NCBI GenBank assembly: GCA_018712125.1
Contig: DVHM01000059.1
Coordinates: forward strand, 1-9,471
Direction: 5' to 3'
DNA length: 9,471 nucleotides
Origin: Pullilachnospira_A gallistercoris
Lineage (GTDB): Bacteria; Bacillota; Clostridia; Lachnospirales; Lachnospiraceae
Made by a program: the position numbers and the translations under genes. A model generated the notes under the pieces. That model made no database searches and was not told the DNA's origin. It saw only the letters and a list, made by a program, of their open reading frames with translations. Shown here one piece after another: positions 1-6,414 of the stretch. Each line of letters opens with the position of its first letter. Within the stretch, counting starts at the first letter, position 1.

Positions 1-56
1 CGGCGAAGTTTTCTCCTCCCCTCTCAATTTCTTCCGCCCCTGACAGACTTTTCCCC

Positions 57-87
57 CCTATAGGCTCACTTTTCCGGCGTAGCCCTT
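57..87. repeat. Degenerate ~85-bp intergenic repeat, copy 1 core
   Basis: This 31-bp core starts CCTATAGGCTCACTTTTCC and recurs identically 85 bp further on at 142-172. The similarity extends further, with mismatches, on the left (32-56 against 117-141) and a little to the right (CTTCC with one change). The first bases of the window (CGGCG, then a C/T-rich tract leading to TTCCGCC) resemble the inter-core part, so a third copy probably lies across the left edge. An 85-bp period is not a multiple of three and each frame contains stops, so this is unlikely to be protein-coding repeat. Its function is unknown. Confidence 0.8.
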
Positions 88-141
88 GCTTCCCTCCATC
101 CTCTCCTCCCGATTTTTTCCGCCTCTGGCAGGATTTTTCCT

Positions 142-172
142 CCTATAGGCTCACTTTTCCGGCGTAGCCCTT
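142..172. repeat. Degenerate ~85-bp intergenic repeat, copy 2 core
   Basis: Exact second copy of the 57-87 core, at an offset of 85 bp. The tract after it (173-200) decays into C/T-rich sequence and the repeat does not continue, so this marks the right end of the array. Confidence 0.8.
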
Positions 173-465
173 ACTTCCTTTCTCTTTCCCTTAGAGTCAG
201 ACACAGATTTAGGTATAGATTTCGATACACATGTAGATCTCAGGCTCCCCGCTCCCTTCGTTCGGACCAAAAACAAGACAAAAAATGCCCCTTCCAGCAG
301 ACAGGGCACTTACGGACTCCTGTCTGTCGGAAAGAGGCATCTCTTCCTATCATAACTATTCACATAGCCATCATATAAGTATAAATCAACCGGCTCTCTG
401 ACGCAGAGCGATTCAATCAAATCAGCCCGTTCAGAACAACCTGTTCAAATCTGATCAGAATCTGA
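173..465. other. Gene-free region downstream of the phosphoketolase gene
   Basis: No open frame with a start and ribosome binding site is credible here. Apart from the terminator at 280-340, it contains small inverted repeats: GCTCT/AGAGC at 393-409, GAACA/TGTTC at 434-446, and a doubled CTGATCAG that runs into the phosphoketolase stop codon at 451-469. Stretches 173-279 and 341-392 show nothing recognisable. Confidence 0.6.
280..340 (-). terminator. Intrinsic terminator of the phosphoketolase gene
   Basis: Read on the minus strand, a long interrupted stem is followed directly by six T (plus-strand A run 280-285). Plus-strand pairing is ATGCC 285-289 with GGCAT 336-340, CTT 291-293 with AAG 332-334, CC 294-295 with GG 329-330, and CAGACAGG 298-305 with CCTGTCTG 319-326, with a loop of about 13 nt. 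It lies about 125 nt after the phosphoketolase stop codon, so it should end that monocistronic transcript. Confidence 0.85.
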
Positions 466-469
466 TCAG
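451..469. repeat. Doubled palindrome CTGATCAG at the phosphoketolase stop codon
   Basis: The 8-bp palindrome CTGATCAG occurs at 451-458 and 462-469, separated by AAT. Because each unit is self-complementary, the pair is both a direct repeat and an inverted repeat. The transcript could fold it into an 8-bp stem with a 3-nt loop. The second copy contains the TGA stop (minus strand, 466-468). No T tract follows on either strand, so it is not an intrinsic terminator. Confidence 0.6.
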
Positions 470-2838
470 TGCCACTCCCAGTTGCGGATCTCCTCCAGAT
501 CCTGACCGTACTCGGCAATGTACTGCTTGTGCTCTACCAGCTTGTCGTTCATCTTCTGAATCAGGTAAGAGCCCTTGTTTCCAAGCTGCGGCAGATGCAT
601 GATGGCATCCTTTACCAGATGGAAACGGTCGATCTCATTCTGCACACGCATATCAAAGGGTGTGGTAATGGTTCCCTCTTCCTGATATCCATGAACGGAG
701 ACATTGCGGTTGTGACGCTCGTACATCAACTCGTGGATCAGCGTGGGATAGCCGTGGAACGCGAAGATAACCGGCTTATCCGCGGTAAAGATCGCGTCGT
801 ACTCTCTGTCGCTGAGTCCGTGGGGATGCTTGTGATCCGGCTCCAGCTTAAACAGATCCACCACATTTACCACGCGGATCTTCAGATCCGGCATCTCATC
901 CCGCAGAATCGTAACGGCAGCCATCGTCTCCAGCGTCGGCGTATCGCCACAGCAGGCCATAACGATATCCGGCTCCTCGCCTCCATCGTTGCTTGCCCAC
1001 TCCCAGATACCGATTCCCTGGGTGCAGTGCTTCACAGCCTGCTCCATGGACAGCCACTGGCAGCTGGGATGCTTGGAAGCCACAATCGCATTCACATAGT
1101 TCTTGCTCTTGATGCAGTGATCAAAGCAGGACAGCAGGCAGTTGGTGTCGGGCGGCAGATACATGCGTACCACGTCTGCCTTCTTATTTGCGATGTGATC
1201 CAGGAATCCGGGATCCTGATGGGTAAATCCGTTGTGGTCCTGCTGCCATACATTGGAAGTCAGGATGAAGTTCAGGGATGCGATCGGCTGTCTCCAGGAA
1301 AGCTGATTGCAGACCTTCAGCCATTTCGCGTGCTGTGCCGCCATGGAATCCACGATACGGATAAACGCCTCGTAGCTCGCGAAGAAACCGTGACGTCCGG
1401 TCAGAAGATATCCTTCCAGCCATCCCTCGCACATATGCTCGGAGAGCATGGAATCCATGATACGTCCGTTTCTGGCCAGGCAGTCGTCGCTGTCCAGAAG
1501 CTCAGCGTTCCAGTCGCGGTTCTGCGCCTCGAATACCTTGTAGAGGCGGTTGGACATACTCTCATCCGGTCCGAAAATACGGAAGTTCCTGTTCTCTTCG
1601 TTAAGCTTAAAAATGTCGCGGATGTATCCGCCCAGTTCGATCATATCCTGTGCCTTGGTCTTGCCCGGCGTTACCTCGATGCCGTACTCCCGGAAATCCG
1701 GCAGCCGCAGATCCTTTAAAAGCATTCCGCCGTTGGCGTGAGGGTTCGCTCCCATACGGGCCTCTCCCTTGGGCGCCAGTTCAGCCAGCTCGGGGATCAG
1801 TCGGCCATTTTCATCGAACAGCTCCTGGGCGTGATAGCTCTCCAGCCACTCCTTCAGAAGATCCAGATGCTCCGGAGACTCCATGGTCAACGGTACCTGA
1901 TGGGCGCGGAAAGATCCCTCGATCTGCTGTCCGTCCACCACCTTGGGACCGGTCCATCCCTTCGGTGTGCGCAGAACGATCATGGGCCACATCGGGCGCT
2001 CGGGATCGTTGTTCTCACGGGCGTTCTTCTGGATCGCCTTGATCTCCTCGATGACGGTATCCATGGTCTCAGCCATCTTCCTGTGCATGGTCATGGGATC
2101 GTCGCCCTCTACGAAATAGGGTTTCCATCCGCAGCCCTTGAAGAAGTTCTCAATCTCCTCACGGGAAATACGGGAGAAGATCGTCGGGTTGCTGATCTTG
2201 TAGCCATTCAGGTGCAGGATCGGAAGAACCGCGCCGTCCGTGATGGGGTTCAGGAACTTGTTGGACTGCCAGGAAGTAGCCAGCGGGCCGGTCTCCGCCT
2301 CGCCGTCGCCGACAACCACCGTCGCGATCAGATCCGGATTGTCAAAGACTGCTCCGAAACCGTGCGCGATGGAGTATCCCAGCTCGCCGCCCTCATTGAT
2401 GGAACCCGGCGTCTCCGGCGCGCAGTGGCTGGGCACGCCACAGGGGAAGGAGAACTGCTTGAACAGCTTCTTCATGCCTTCCTCATCCTGACTGATGTTC
2501 GGGTAAACCTCGCTGTAGGTTCCCTCCAGATAGGTATTCGCGATCAGGAAGTTTCCGCCATGTCCCGGACCGGACAGAAGGATCATATCCAAATCATAGC
2601 GCTTGATGGCGCGGTTGCAGTGTACATATACAAAGTTCTGCCCCGGAACGGTTCCCCAGTGACCAACGATCTTTTTCTTGATGTGATCCATGGTCAGCGG
2701 CTCCTTCAGCATGGGGTTGTCCAGAAGATAGAGCTGGCCAGCGGACAGATAGTTGGCTGCCCGCCAGTAAGCGTTCATCTTTTCCAGCATCTCCTGGGAT
2801 AAGGGCTGTTTCTCGAGACATACATTCTTGTCTTCCAT
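466..2838 (-). CDS. xfp: Xylulose-5-phosphate/fructose-6-phosphate phosphoketolase
   Basis: Cytoplasmic thiamine-diphosphate enzyme of 790 residues, the normal family length. It uses inorganic phosphate to split xylulose-5-phosphate (or fructose-6-phosphate) into acetyl-phosphate and glyceraldehyde-3-phosphate (or erythrose-4-phosphate). All three family regions are present. The N-terminal TPP-binding part has VGHWGT (His60), GPGHGG (His93) and GDGEAETGP at 178-186, followed by RAHQVPL with His313. The middle part has the motif SEHMCEGWLEGYLLTGRHG near 466-484, carrying the conserved glutamate and histidine. The C-terminal transketolase-like part has FAFHGYP at 692-698. The ATG has AGAGG 7 nt upstream (AAGGAG lies further up at 14 nt). 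It is monocistronic: own promoter at 2901-2929, terminator at 280-340. Acetyl-phosphate would normally go to acetate and ATP through acetate kinase, which is not in this window. Whether it prefers the C5 or C6 substrate cannot be read from the sequence. Confidence 0.97.
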   Translation of the reverse strand: MEDKNVCLEKQPLSQEMLEKMNAYWRAANYLSAGQLYLLDNPMLKEPLTMDHIKKKIVGHWGTVPGQNFVYVHCNRAIKRYDLDMILLSGPGHGGNFLIANTYLEGTYSEVYPNISQDEEGMKKLFKQFSFPCGVPSHCAPETPGSINEGGELGYSIAHGFGAVFDNPDLIATVVVGDGEAETGPLATSWQSNKFLNPITDGAVLPILHLNGYKISNPTIFSRISREEIENFFKGCGWKPYFVEGDDPMTMHRKMAETMDTVIEEIKAIQKNARENNDPERPMWPMIVLRTPKGWTGPKVVDGQQIEGSFRAHQVPLTMESPEHLDLLKEWLESYHAQELFDENGRLIPELAELAPKGEARMGANPHANGGMLLKDLRLPDFREYGIEVTPGKTKAQDMIELGGYIRDIFKLNEENRNFRIFGPDESMSNRLYKVFEAQNRDWNAELLDSDDCLARNGRIMDSMLSEHMCEGWLEGYLLTGRHGFFASYEAFIRIVDSMAAQHAKWLKVCNQLSWRQPIASLNFILTSNVWQQDHNGFTHQDPGFLDHIANKKADVVRMYLPPDTNCLLSCFDHCIKSKNYVNAIVASKHPSCQWLSMEQAVKHCTQGIGIWEWASNDGGEEPDIVMACCGDTPTLETMAAVTILRDEMPDLKIRVVNVVDLFKLEPDHKHPHGLSDREYDAIFTADKPVIFAFHGYPTLIHELMYERHNRNVSVHGYQEEGTITTPFDMRVQNEIDRFHLVKDAIMHLPQLGNKGSYLIQKMNDKLVEHKQYIAEYGQDLEEIRNWEWH

Positions 2839-2868
2839 GTTGATACCTCTTTCTCCTTTGATTTTGCT

Positions 2869-2886
2869 TTGTTAATTTTTTAACTA
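2869..2886. promoter_or_regulatory. Rex-like operator in the phosphoketolase leader
   Basis: The plus strand reads TTGTTAATTTTTTAACTA, which matches the clostridial Rex consensus TTGTTAANNNNTTAACAA at 13 of 14 defined positions (one T for A in the right arm). It sits about 8 to 25 nt downstream of the predicted phosphoketolase transcription start and upstream of the ribosome binding site. A repressor bound there would block elongation or promoter clearance. Rex is the NADH/NAD+-sensing repressor of fermentation genes in Firmicutes. The consensus is recalled knowledge. The region is AT-rich, so a chance match is possible. Confidence 0.5.
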
Positions 2887-2900
2887 AGTTGCGTAACTTT

Positions 2901-2929
2901 ATCATAGCATGTGGAAAAGAAGGCGTAAA
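2901..2929 (-). promoter_or_regulatory. Phosphoketolase promoter
   Basis: On the minus strand the -35 element is TTTACG (2924-2929) and the -10 element is TATGAT (2901-2906), with a 17-bp spacer. The -10 matches sigma-A consensus at 5 of 6 positions and the -35 at 4 of 6. The start would be near 2894, giving a leader of about 55 nt. Confidence 0.65.
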
Positions 2930-2966
2930 ATAATTTTTTTCTATCGCAATCATCAGTTTTTGATAT

Positions 2967-2983
2967 GGCAACCAATAGTTGCC
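2967..2983. promoter_or_regulatory. Inverted repeat between the divergent promoters
   Basis: GGCAAC-CAATA-GTTGCC is a perfect 6-bp inverted repeat with a 5-bp centre. It ends 11 bp upstream of the -35 of the rightward regulator gene and lies about 38 bp upstream of the phosphoketolase -35. This is a plausible operator for the adjacent XRE-type regulator, which could then act on itself and on the phosphoketolase gene. The binding protein is inferred only from proximity. Confidence 0.45.
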
Positions 2984-2994
2984 CCGGCAGATGG

Positions 2995-3023
2995 TAGACA
3001 AGATTCTCCCAAGAGGATATGAT
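2995..3023 (+). promoter_or_regulatory. Promoter of the XRE membrane regulator
   Basis: TAGACA at 2995-3000 and TATGAT at 3018-3023, each 5 of 6 against sigma-A consensus, with a 17-bp spacer. Transcription would start near 3030, about 30 nt before the ATG. The leader contains AGGAAGG at 3043-3049, a somewhat distant ribosome binding site (12 nt). Confidence 0.7.
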
Positions 3024-3061
3024 GAACATACATTATCCCAAAAGGAAGGATATTTCAAAGA

Positions 3062-4126
3062 ATGACACAAAAGGAACATACGCAAATCACACAGAAAACC
3101 TCCTCTGAAATTTTTTTATCACTGCCGGAAAAGATCCGCTTTCATCGCACAAAAAAAGGCCTGTCACAAGAAACTTTGGCAGAACTTCTCGGCATTTCCC
3201 GGCAGGCGGTAGCCAAATGGGAATCCGGCGCAGCCCGCCCCAGCACAGATCGGCTGATCGCGCTGTGCAAAATCTTTGAAATCTCCCCCGGGGAGCTGAC
3301 CGGGCAGACCGGCTCAGGCGAACAGGCGAAAGTTTCAGCGACCTTTTGCGAGGCAGCACCCGGCATATTCCGCAAAAAAAGACCTTTTTTTCTCCTGCTT
3401 CTCTCGGGTGGTATCCTGATACTCACTTTCTCTGCCGTCGCAATCGTCCGCGATCTTCTGGAAACACAGAATATGCAGCACTATATCGGATATGCCGACA
3501 CCGCCACAGAAATTTTCGTGACAGGGCTACCCCTGCCCCTGCTTCTGCTGTTTTCGGGCGGCCTGCTGCTGACCATCATTTCTCTGGCGCTGTTGCTCAA
3601 AGAAATTCGAAAGTTTTCCAAAAAACCCAAAAAGAAAGACAGCAATCCCCGCCGTCATTTTTCGATCTTCCTCGGTCTTTCCCTTTGTCTGCTCGCTCTG
3701 GGCGGCTGCGGTATTCTTCCAGCGAAAGAAACTGCCTCGCCAGAAGAACACTCCCCCTCTCAGGAAGATCTCTTTGAACCAAAGACTTCTTCTGCCGACA
3801 CGGCATCAGATATTATTATGGAAGAAATCCATACATGGCCTGAAAACTCCTACACCTCCCTCGTACCAAAGCCCTCCTGGGGCACTCCTTTTCTGTCCAC
3901 ATACAGTGCTTCCCAACATTTTTTTGCCGTTACCTTTCACACTGCCGCCCGTCAAGAGGGAGAAGATTACATACACCTACTGCGGGATAACGGGTTTTCC
4001 ACGGTAGATCGCAACAGCGAGAAGGTCTCCACCGGCGAAGTGCTGGAAAATGCGCAGACCTATGTGTCCGTTGCTGTTAGCGACAATACCTTCGCGGTCT
4101 ATATCCGTCCAAAAACAAATGGTTAA
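3062..4126 (+). CDS. Membrane-anchored XRE-family regulator with extracytoplasmic lipoprotein-like domain
   Basis: Probable one-component transmembrane transcription regulator of 354 residues. Residues 22-80 form a typical Cro/CI-type helix-turn-helix (LSQETLAELLGISRQAVAKW). Two hydrophobic helices follow, about 108-129 and 152-179. A basic cytoplasmic stretch (183-198, rich in K and R) then leads to a third hydrophobic segment at 199-215 that ends in L213-G-G-C216, which looks like a lipobox. After a Ser/Glu/Pro-rich linker (219-250), residues 255-350 form a globular domain with a WP at 259-260, a P-x-P at 269-271, DYI at 302-304, GF at 311-312 and a beta-rich end. This spacing recalls domains of clostridial lipoproteins that I remember as DUF6591, a weak match from memory. 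By the positive-inside rule the helix-turn-helix is cytoplasmic and the last domain outside. The gene is divergent from phosphoketolase and has its own promoter. The ligand and target genes are unknown. No credible internal start supports two separate genes. Confidence 0.8.
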   Translation: MTQKEHTQITQKTSSEIFLSLPEKIRFHRTKKGLSQETLAELLGISRQAVAKWESGAARPSTDRLIALCKIFEISPGELTGQTGSGEQAKVSATFCEAAPGIFRKKRPFFLLLLSGGILILTFSAVAIVRDLLETQNMQHYIGYADTATEIFVTGLPLPLLLLFSGGLLLTIISLALLLKEIRKFSKKPKKKDSNPRRHFSIFLGLSLCLLALGGCGILPAKETASPEEHSPSQEDLFEPKTSSADTASDIIMEEIHTWPENSYTSLVPKPSWGTPFLSTYSASQHFFAVTFHTAARQEGEDYIHLLRDNGFSTVDRNSEKVSTGEVLENAQTYVSVAVSDNTFAVYIRPKTNG

Positions 4127-4145
4127 ATATTGTTCACAAAATATT
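4126..4145. promoter_or_regulatory. AT-rich inverted repeat upstream of the esterase promoter
   Basis: AATATT at 4126-4131 and AATATT at 4140-4145 flank GTTCACAA, ending 2 bp before the esterase -35. The position suits an operator, but AATATT is itself a palindrome and the region is AT-rich, so chance is a real alternative. Confidence 0.25.
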
Positions 4146-4147
4146 CA

Positions 4148-4176
4148 TTGCCACTTCCTCCCATGACTTTTATAAT
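4148..4176 (+). promoter_or_regulatory. Esterase promoter
   Basis: TTGCCA at 4148-4153 (5 of 6) and a perfect TATAAT at 4171-4176 with a 17-bp spacer. This is the strongest sigma-A promoter match in the rightward group. No terminator separates it from the preceding regulator gene, so the esterase may also receive read-through. Confidence 0.75.
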
Positions 4177-4212
4177 AAAAAATATCACGATCATCAAAAG
4201 GAGGAAAAAAAT

Positions 4213-5052
4213 ATGGCCTATATTCAGGTAAGCTTGATGTCACTGTCCCTGATGCGCACCGTGCCCGTTACCGTCATTCTGCCTACGGACAAGATGCCCT
4301 TCCCGGGAGCGCCCGCCAGGGAGCCGGGGAAACCTTATAAGACCCTCTATCTGCTCCACGGAATCTTCGGGAGTTCTGTAGACTGGGTGACGGGAACCCG
4401 GATCCAGCGCTACGCCGAGGAGAACGACCTGGCGGTGGTCATGCCCTCCGGCGACAACATGTTCTATGTGGATCAGCCGGTTACCGGCAACAATTACGGA
4501 CAGTTCATCGGCCAGGAGCTGGTGGAAGCCACCCGGAAAATGTTTCCCCTCTCCACCAAGCGGGAGGATACCTTTATCGGCGGCCTGTCCATGGGCGGAT
4601 ACGGTGCTCTGAGAAACGGCCTCAAATATTCCGAGACCTTCGGTTCCATCGTGGCGCTCTCCAGCGCGTTGAACGTAGAGACCGCGCTGAACCTGACCAA
4701 CGACGCGCCGATTTTCATGATGCGCAGAGATTACATGGAGGCCTGCTTCGGCGATCTGGAGGCGGCGCAGAACAGCGACGTCAATCCGAAATGGCTGATC
4801 AAGCAGTGCAAGGAGCAGAAGAAACCCATTCCGAATATCTACATGGCCATCGGCGACGAGGACAGCCTTCTGGGCGTCAACGAGGACTTTGTGGCGTTCC
4901 TGCGGCAGGAACATGTACCGGTTACCTTTGAGGTGCGCCCCGGCAATCACGAGTGGGATTTCTGGGATACCTACATCAAAAAAGCGATCTACGAATGGCT
5001 TCCCACCGAGAAGAACGGTATGGGTATCAACAGTGGAAATGTGGGAATCTGA
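4213..5052 (+). CDS. Alpha/beta-hydrolase esterase, esterase D / EstA-like
   Basis: Serine carboxylesterase of 279 residues in the esterase D-like (PF00756-type) family, which includes S-formylglutathione hydrolases, acetyl- and feruloyl-esterases and the tributyrin esterase EstA of streptococci. The oxyanion-side motif LLHGIFGSSVDW is at 47-58. The nucleophile elbow is GLSMGG with Ser126. The acid is probably in GDEDSLL (Asp215 or Asp217). The catalytic His246 is in GNHEWDFW. No signal peptide or membrane helix is seen, so it should be cytoplasmic. The ATG is set by GGAGG ending 8 nt upstream. It has its own promoter 60 nt upstream. The usual job in gut Firmicutes is removal of short acyl groups from sugars or other small esters. 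The exact substrate cannot be deduced, and it is not linked to a formaldehyde pathway here. Confidence 0.9.
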   Translation: MAYIQVSLMSLSLMRTVPVTVILPTDKMPFPGAPAREPGKPYKTLYLLHGIFGSSVDWVTGTRIQRYAEENDLAVVMPSGDNMFYVDQPVTGNNYGQFIGQELVEATRKMFPLSTKREDTFIGGLSMGGYGALRNGLKYSETFGSIVALSSALNVETALNLTNDAPIFMMRRDYMEACFGDLEAAQNSDVNPKWLIKQCKEQKKPIPNIYMAIGDEDSLLGVNEDFVAFLRQEHVPVTFEVRPGNHEWDFWDTYIKKAIYEWLPTEKNGMGINSGNVGI

Positions 5053-5089
5053 CAGGCCAAAAGAAAGAAGGAATTTCCGCAGATTATAG

Positions 5090-5118
5090 TTGTTCTCCTC
5101 CCCCAACTCGTATATAAT
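5090..5118 (+). promoter_or_regulatory. Promoter of the small P-loop gene
   Basis: TTGTTC at 5090-5095 (weak, 3 of 6) and TATAAT at 5113-5118 (6 of 6), spacer 17 bp. The start would be near 5125. No clear terminator follows the esterase, so the gene could also be transcribed from the esterase promoter. Confidence 0.6.
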
Positions 5119-5184
5119 GGAATCAGAGATCTTTTGGATGTGGTTTTTACATAATGCAACGCGAAAGAGAGGAGAAGACAGACT

Positions 5185-5610
5185 ATGGTAAATTTAATCA
5201 CAGGCCCCAAAGGGAGCGGAAAAACGCAGAAAATCGTGGAACTCGCCAATGAGAAGGTACAATCTTCCGACGGAAATGTGGTGCTGATCAAGCGCAGCCA
5301 CCGCCATACCTACAGTGTGGATTTCAATGTGCGCGCCATCTGCATGGACGACTACGCGGCCATCGCCACACTTGATGAATTTGTGGGATTTCTGTACGGC
5401 ATGGTTGCCGGCAACCATGACATCGACACGGTTCTGATCGATTCCACCCTCAAGCAGGCCGACATCAACTTAGATACGCTTCCGGCATTTCTGGAAAAAC
5501 TGTCCAGGATTTCCGACGAGCACAACATCGACTTCTATGTCAGCATCAACGCAGCCAATGACGAGATTCCCGACATCATCGCCAATCCCGCCTACCAGCT
5601 GTTGGCCTGA
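5185..5610 (+). CDS. Small orphan P-loop NTP-binding protein
   Basis: A cytoplasmic protein of 141 residues whose function I do not know. The N-terminus has a beta strand leading straight into a perfect Walker A, GPKGSGKT at 7-14. A Walker-B-like strand ends TVLIDS at 82-87 with Asp86. There is no recognisable signature motif, lid domain or added domain, so it is a minimal P-loop core. Related short proteins occur widely in Clostridia and, as I recall, are sometimes auto-annotated as PilT or ATP-binding proteins. That name should not be trusted, since no pilus gene is nearby and the hexamer-forming PilT domains are absent. AGGAG lies 10 nt before the ATG. It has its own promoter and the strong terminator at 5653-5708, so it is probably an independent unit. 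It could be a nucleotide-dependent switch or a kinase-like protein. No partner is visible. Confidence 0.85.
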   Translation: MVNLITGPKGSGKTQKIVELANEKVQSSDGNVVLIKRSHRHTYSVDFNVRAICMDDYAAIATLDEFVGFLYGMVAGNHDIDTVLIDSTLKQADINLDTLPAFLEKLSRISDEHNIDFYVSINAANDEIPDIIANPAYQLLA

Positions 5611-5652
5611 TCCGGGCTGATCTTTTTCCGAGCAGATTTTTTCGAAAGACAG

Positions 5653-5708
5653 CGGATGCCGGTATTTCCTCTCTCGTGTAGACGAGGAAATCCGGCATCT
5701 GTTTTTTT
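5653..5708 (+). terminator. Strong intrinsic terminator after the P-loop gene
   Basis: GATGCCGG 5655-5662 pairs with CCGGCATC 5692-5699, then after a one-base bulge ATTTCCTC 5664-5671 pairs with GAGGAAAT 5684-5691. The loop is 12 nt and seven T follow at 5702-5708. It lies in the convergent gap, so its mirror image may help to end the leftward ABC operon, but the minus-strand T tract after the stem is poor. Confidence 0.93.
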
Positions 5709-5760
5709 CCATCGTCGCCCCCCGGAGAGAGACGACAGATATCCTGTGTCAGAGAACAGT

Positions 5761-6414
5761 TCAAAATTCCTTGCGCTTTATGATTCCCAGGCTGATCCAC
5801 ACAGAGAGCAGCAACAGAAGAACCGCCGCCACAAGGGCCCCGGCCAGCAGAACTCCCACGCTTATGATCGGAAGCGCGTCCAACAGCCCGGCCAGATCGA
5901 TTCCCATCCCCTTCGCGATCTTTACCACCGCGAGACCGAGGAGGATCAGGATACCGAGTGCCGCGATCAGCGCGATCCGCCCCTTCTCCCCGCCAAAGCG
6001 GAGCTGTATGGGCAGCATGACCGCCAGAATAACCAGAAACATCGGCAATATCATCGCCGCTGAGATCATCAGCTCCCCGGTGGGCAAAATCCTCCGAAAG
6101 CCGTTGCTTACCAGCGCCAGCAGCGTAAAGACGGTCCAGGCACCGAGCCCCAGAATCAGCCCGAAGCAGTATTTTTCCACAACATACGTTGTTCTTGTGA
6201 TGGGCAGAGAAAAGAGAAAGGCGTTCCCGTTGTCAAACTCGTCGTAGCTGATCGAGCTGACGGAAAACAGCGACATCACAAACGTCAGAAAACCGATGGC
6301 AGAGGTCACATTCTCCGAGAGCAGCGTTCCACACACACCGATAACCGCGATCAGCAGAAAGAAACTCTTCTGCACTTTCATCAACCGAAAATCCTTGATC
6401 AGCAATCCTTTCAT
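5761..6414 (-). CDS. ABC-2 type permease subunit of the GntR-controlled exporter
   Basis: Integral membrane protein of 217 residues with about six hydrophobic helices, near 18-32, 37-55, 82-102, 117-136, 146-165 and 183-208. A short cytoplasmic N-terminus (GLLIKDFRLMK) comes first. The stretch YDEF at 57-60 followed by SLPITRTTYVVEKY at 69-82 is the pattern of the small ABC-2 permeases (ABC2_membrane_5 type) that go with YtrA-class regulators, as in PmtB. Its start overlaps the stop of the ATPase gene by 4 bp (ATGA at 6411-6414), indicating translational coupling and a two-subunit complex, presumably 2+2. It is the last gene of the leftward operon. The substrate is unknown, but ABC-2 architecture suggests export of a peptide, lipid or drug. 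Confidence 0.88.
   Translation of the reverse strand: MKGLLIKDFRLMKVQKSFFLLIAVIGVCGTLLSENVTSAIGFLTFVMSLFSVSSISYDEFDNGNAFLFSLPITRTTYVVEKYCFGLILGLGAWTVFTLLALVSNGFRRILPTGELMISAAMILPMFLVILAVMLPIQLRFGGEKGRIALIAALGILILLGLAVVKIAKGMGIDLAGLLDALPIISVGVLLAGALVAAVLLLLLSVWISLGIIKRKEF

Noticed and set aside
58..99. Minus-strand 13-codon mini-frame starting ATG with a purine-rich stretch upstream, within the repeat
   Set aside because: The second repeat copy lacks the ATG and the purine-rich stretch arises from the C/T-rich repeat itself, so a leader peptide is not supported.
469..2802. Long open frames (416 and 354 codons) antisense to the phosphoketolase gene
   Set aside because: They are mirror frames of a high-confidence gene with strong codon bias. 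Their translations show no domain, and no ribosome binding site or promoter precedes them.
2594..3085. 163-codon minus-strand frame crossing the divergent intergenic region into the phosphoketolase gene
   Set aside because: It overlaps the true gene out of frame, has no ribosome binding site, and would run through two promoters.
3595..3720. A separate lipoprotein gene starting inside the XRE frame before the LGGC motif
   Set aside because: No ATG and no ribosome binding site occurs before the third hydrophobic segment. Only a weak TTG is present, so a fused protein is the simpler reading.
4240..5106. 288-codon frame antisense to the esterase
   Set aside because: It is a shadow of the esterase, whose catalytic motifs, ribosome binding site and promoter are all on the plus strand.
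5611..5760. Fully bidirectional terminator serving the leftward ABC operon
   Set aside because: The stem is symmetric enough, but on the minus strand it is followed by a mixed sequence without a real T tract, so only the plus-strand call is made.
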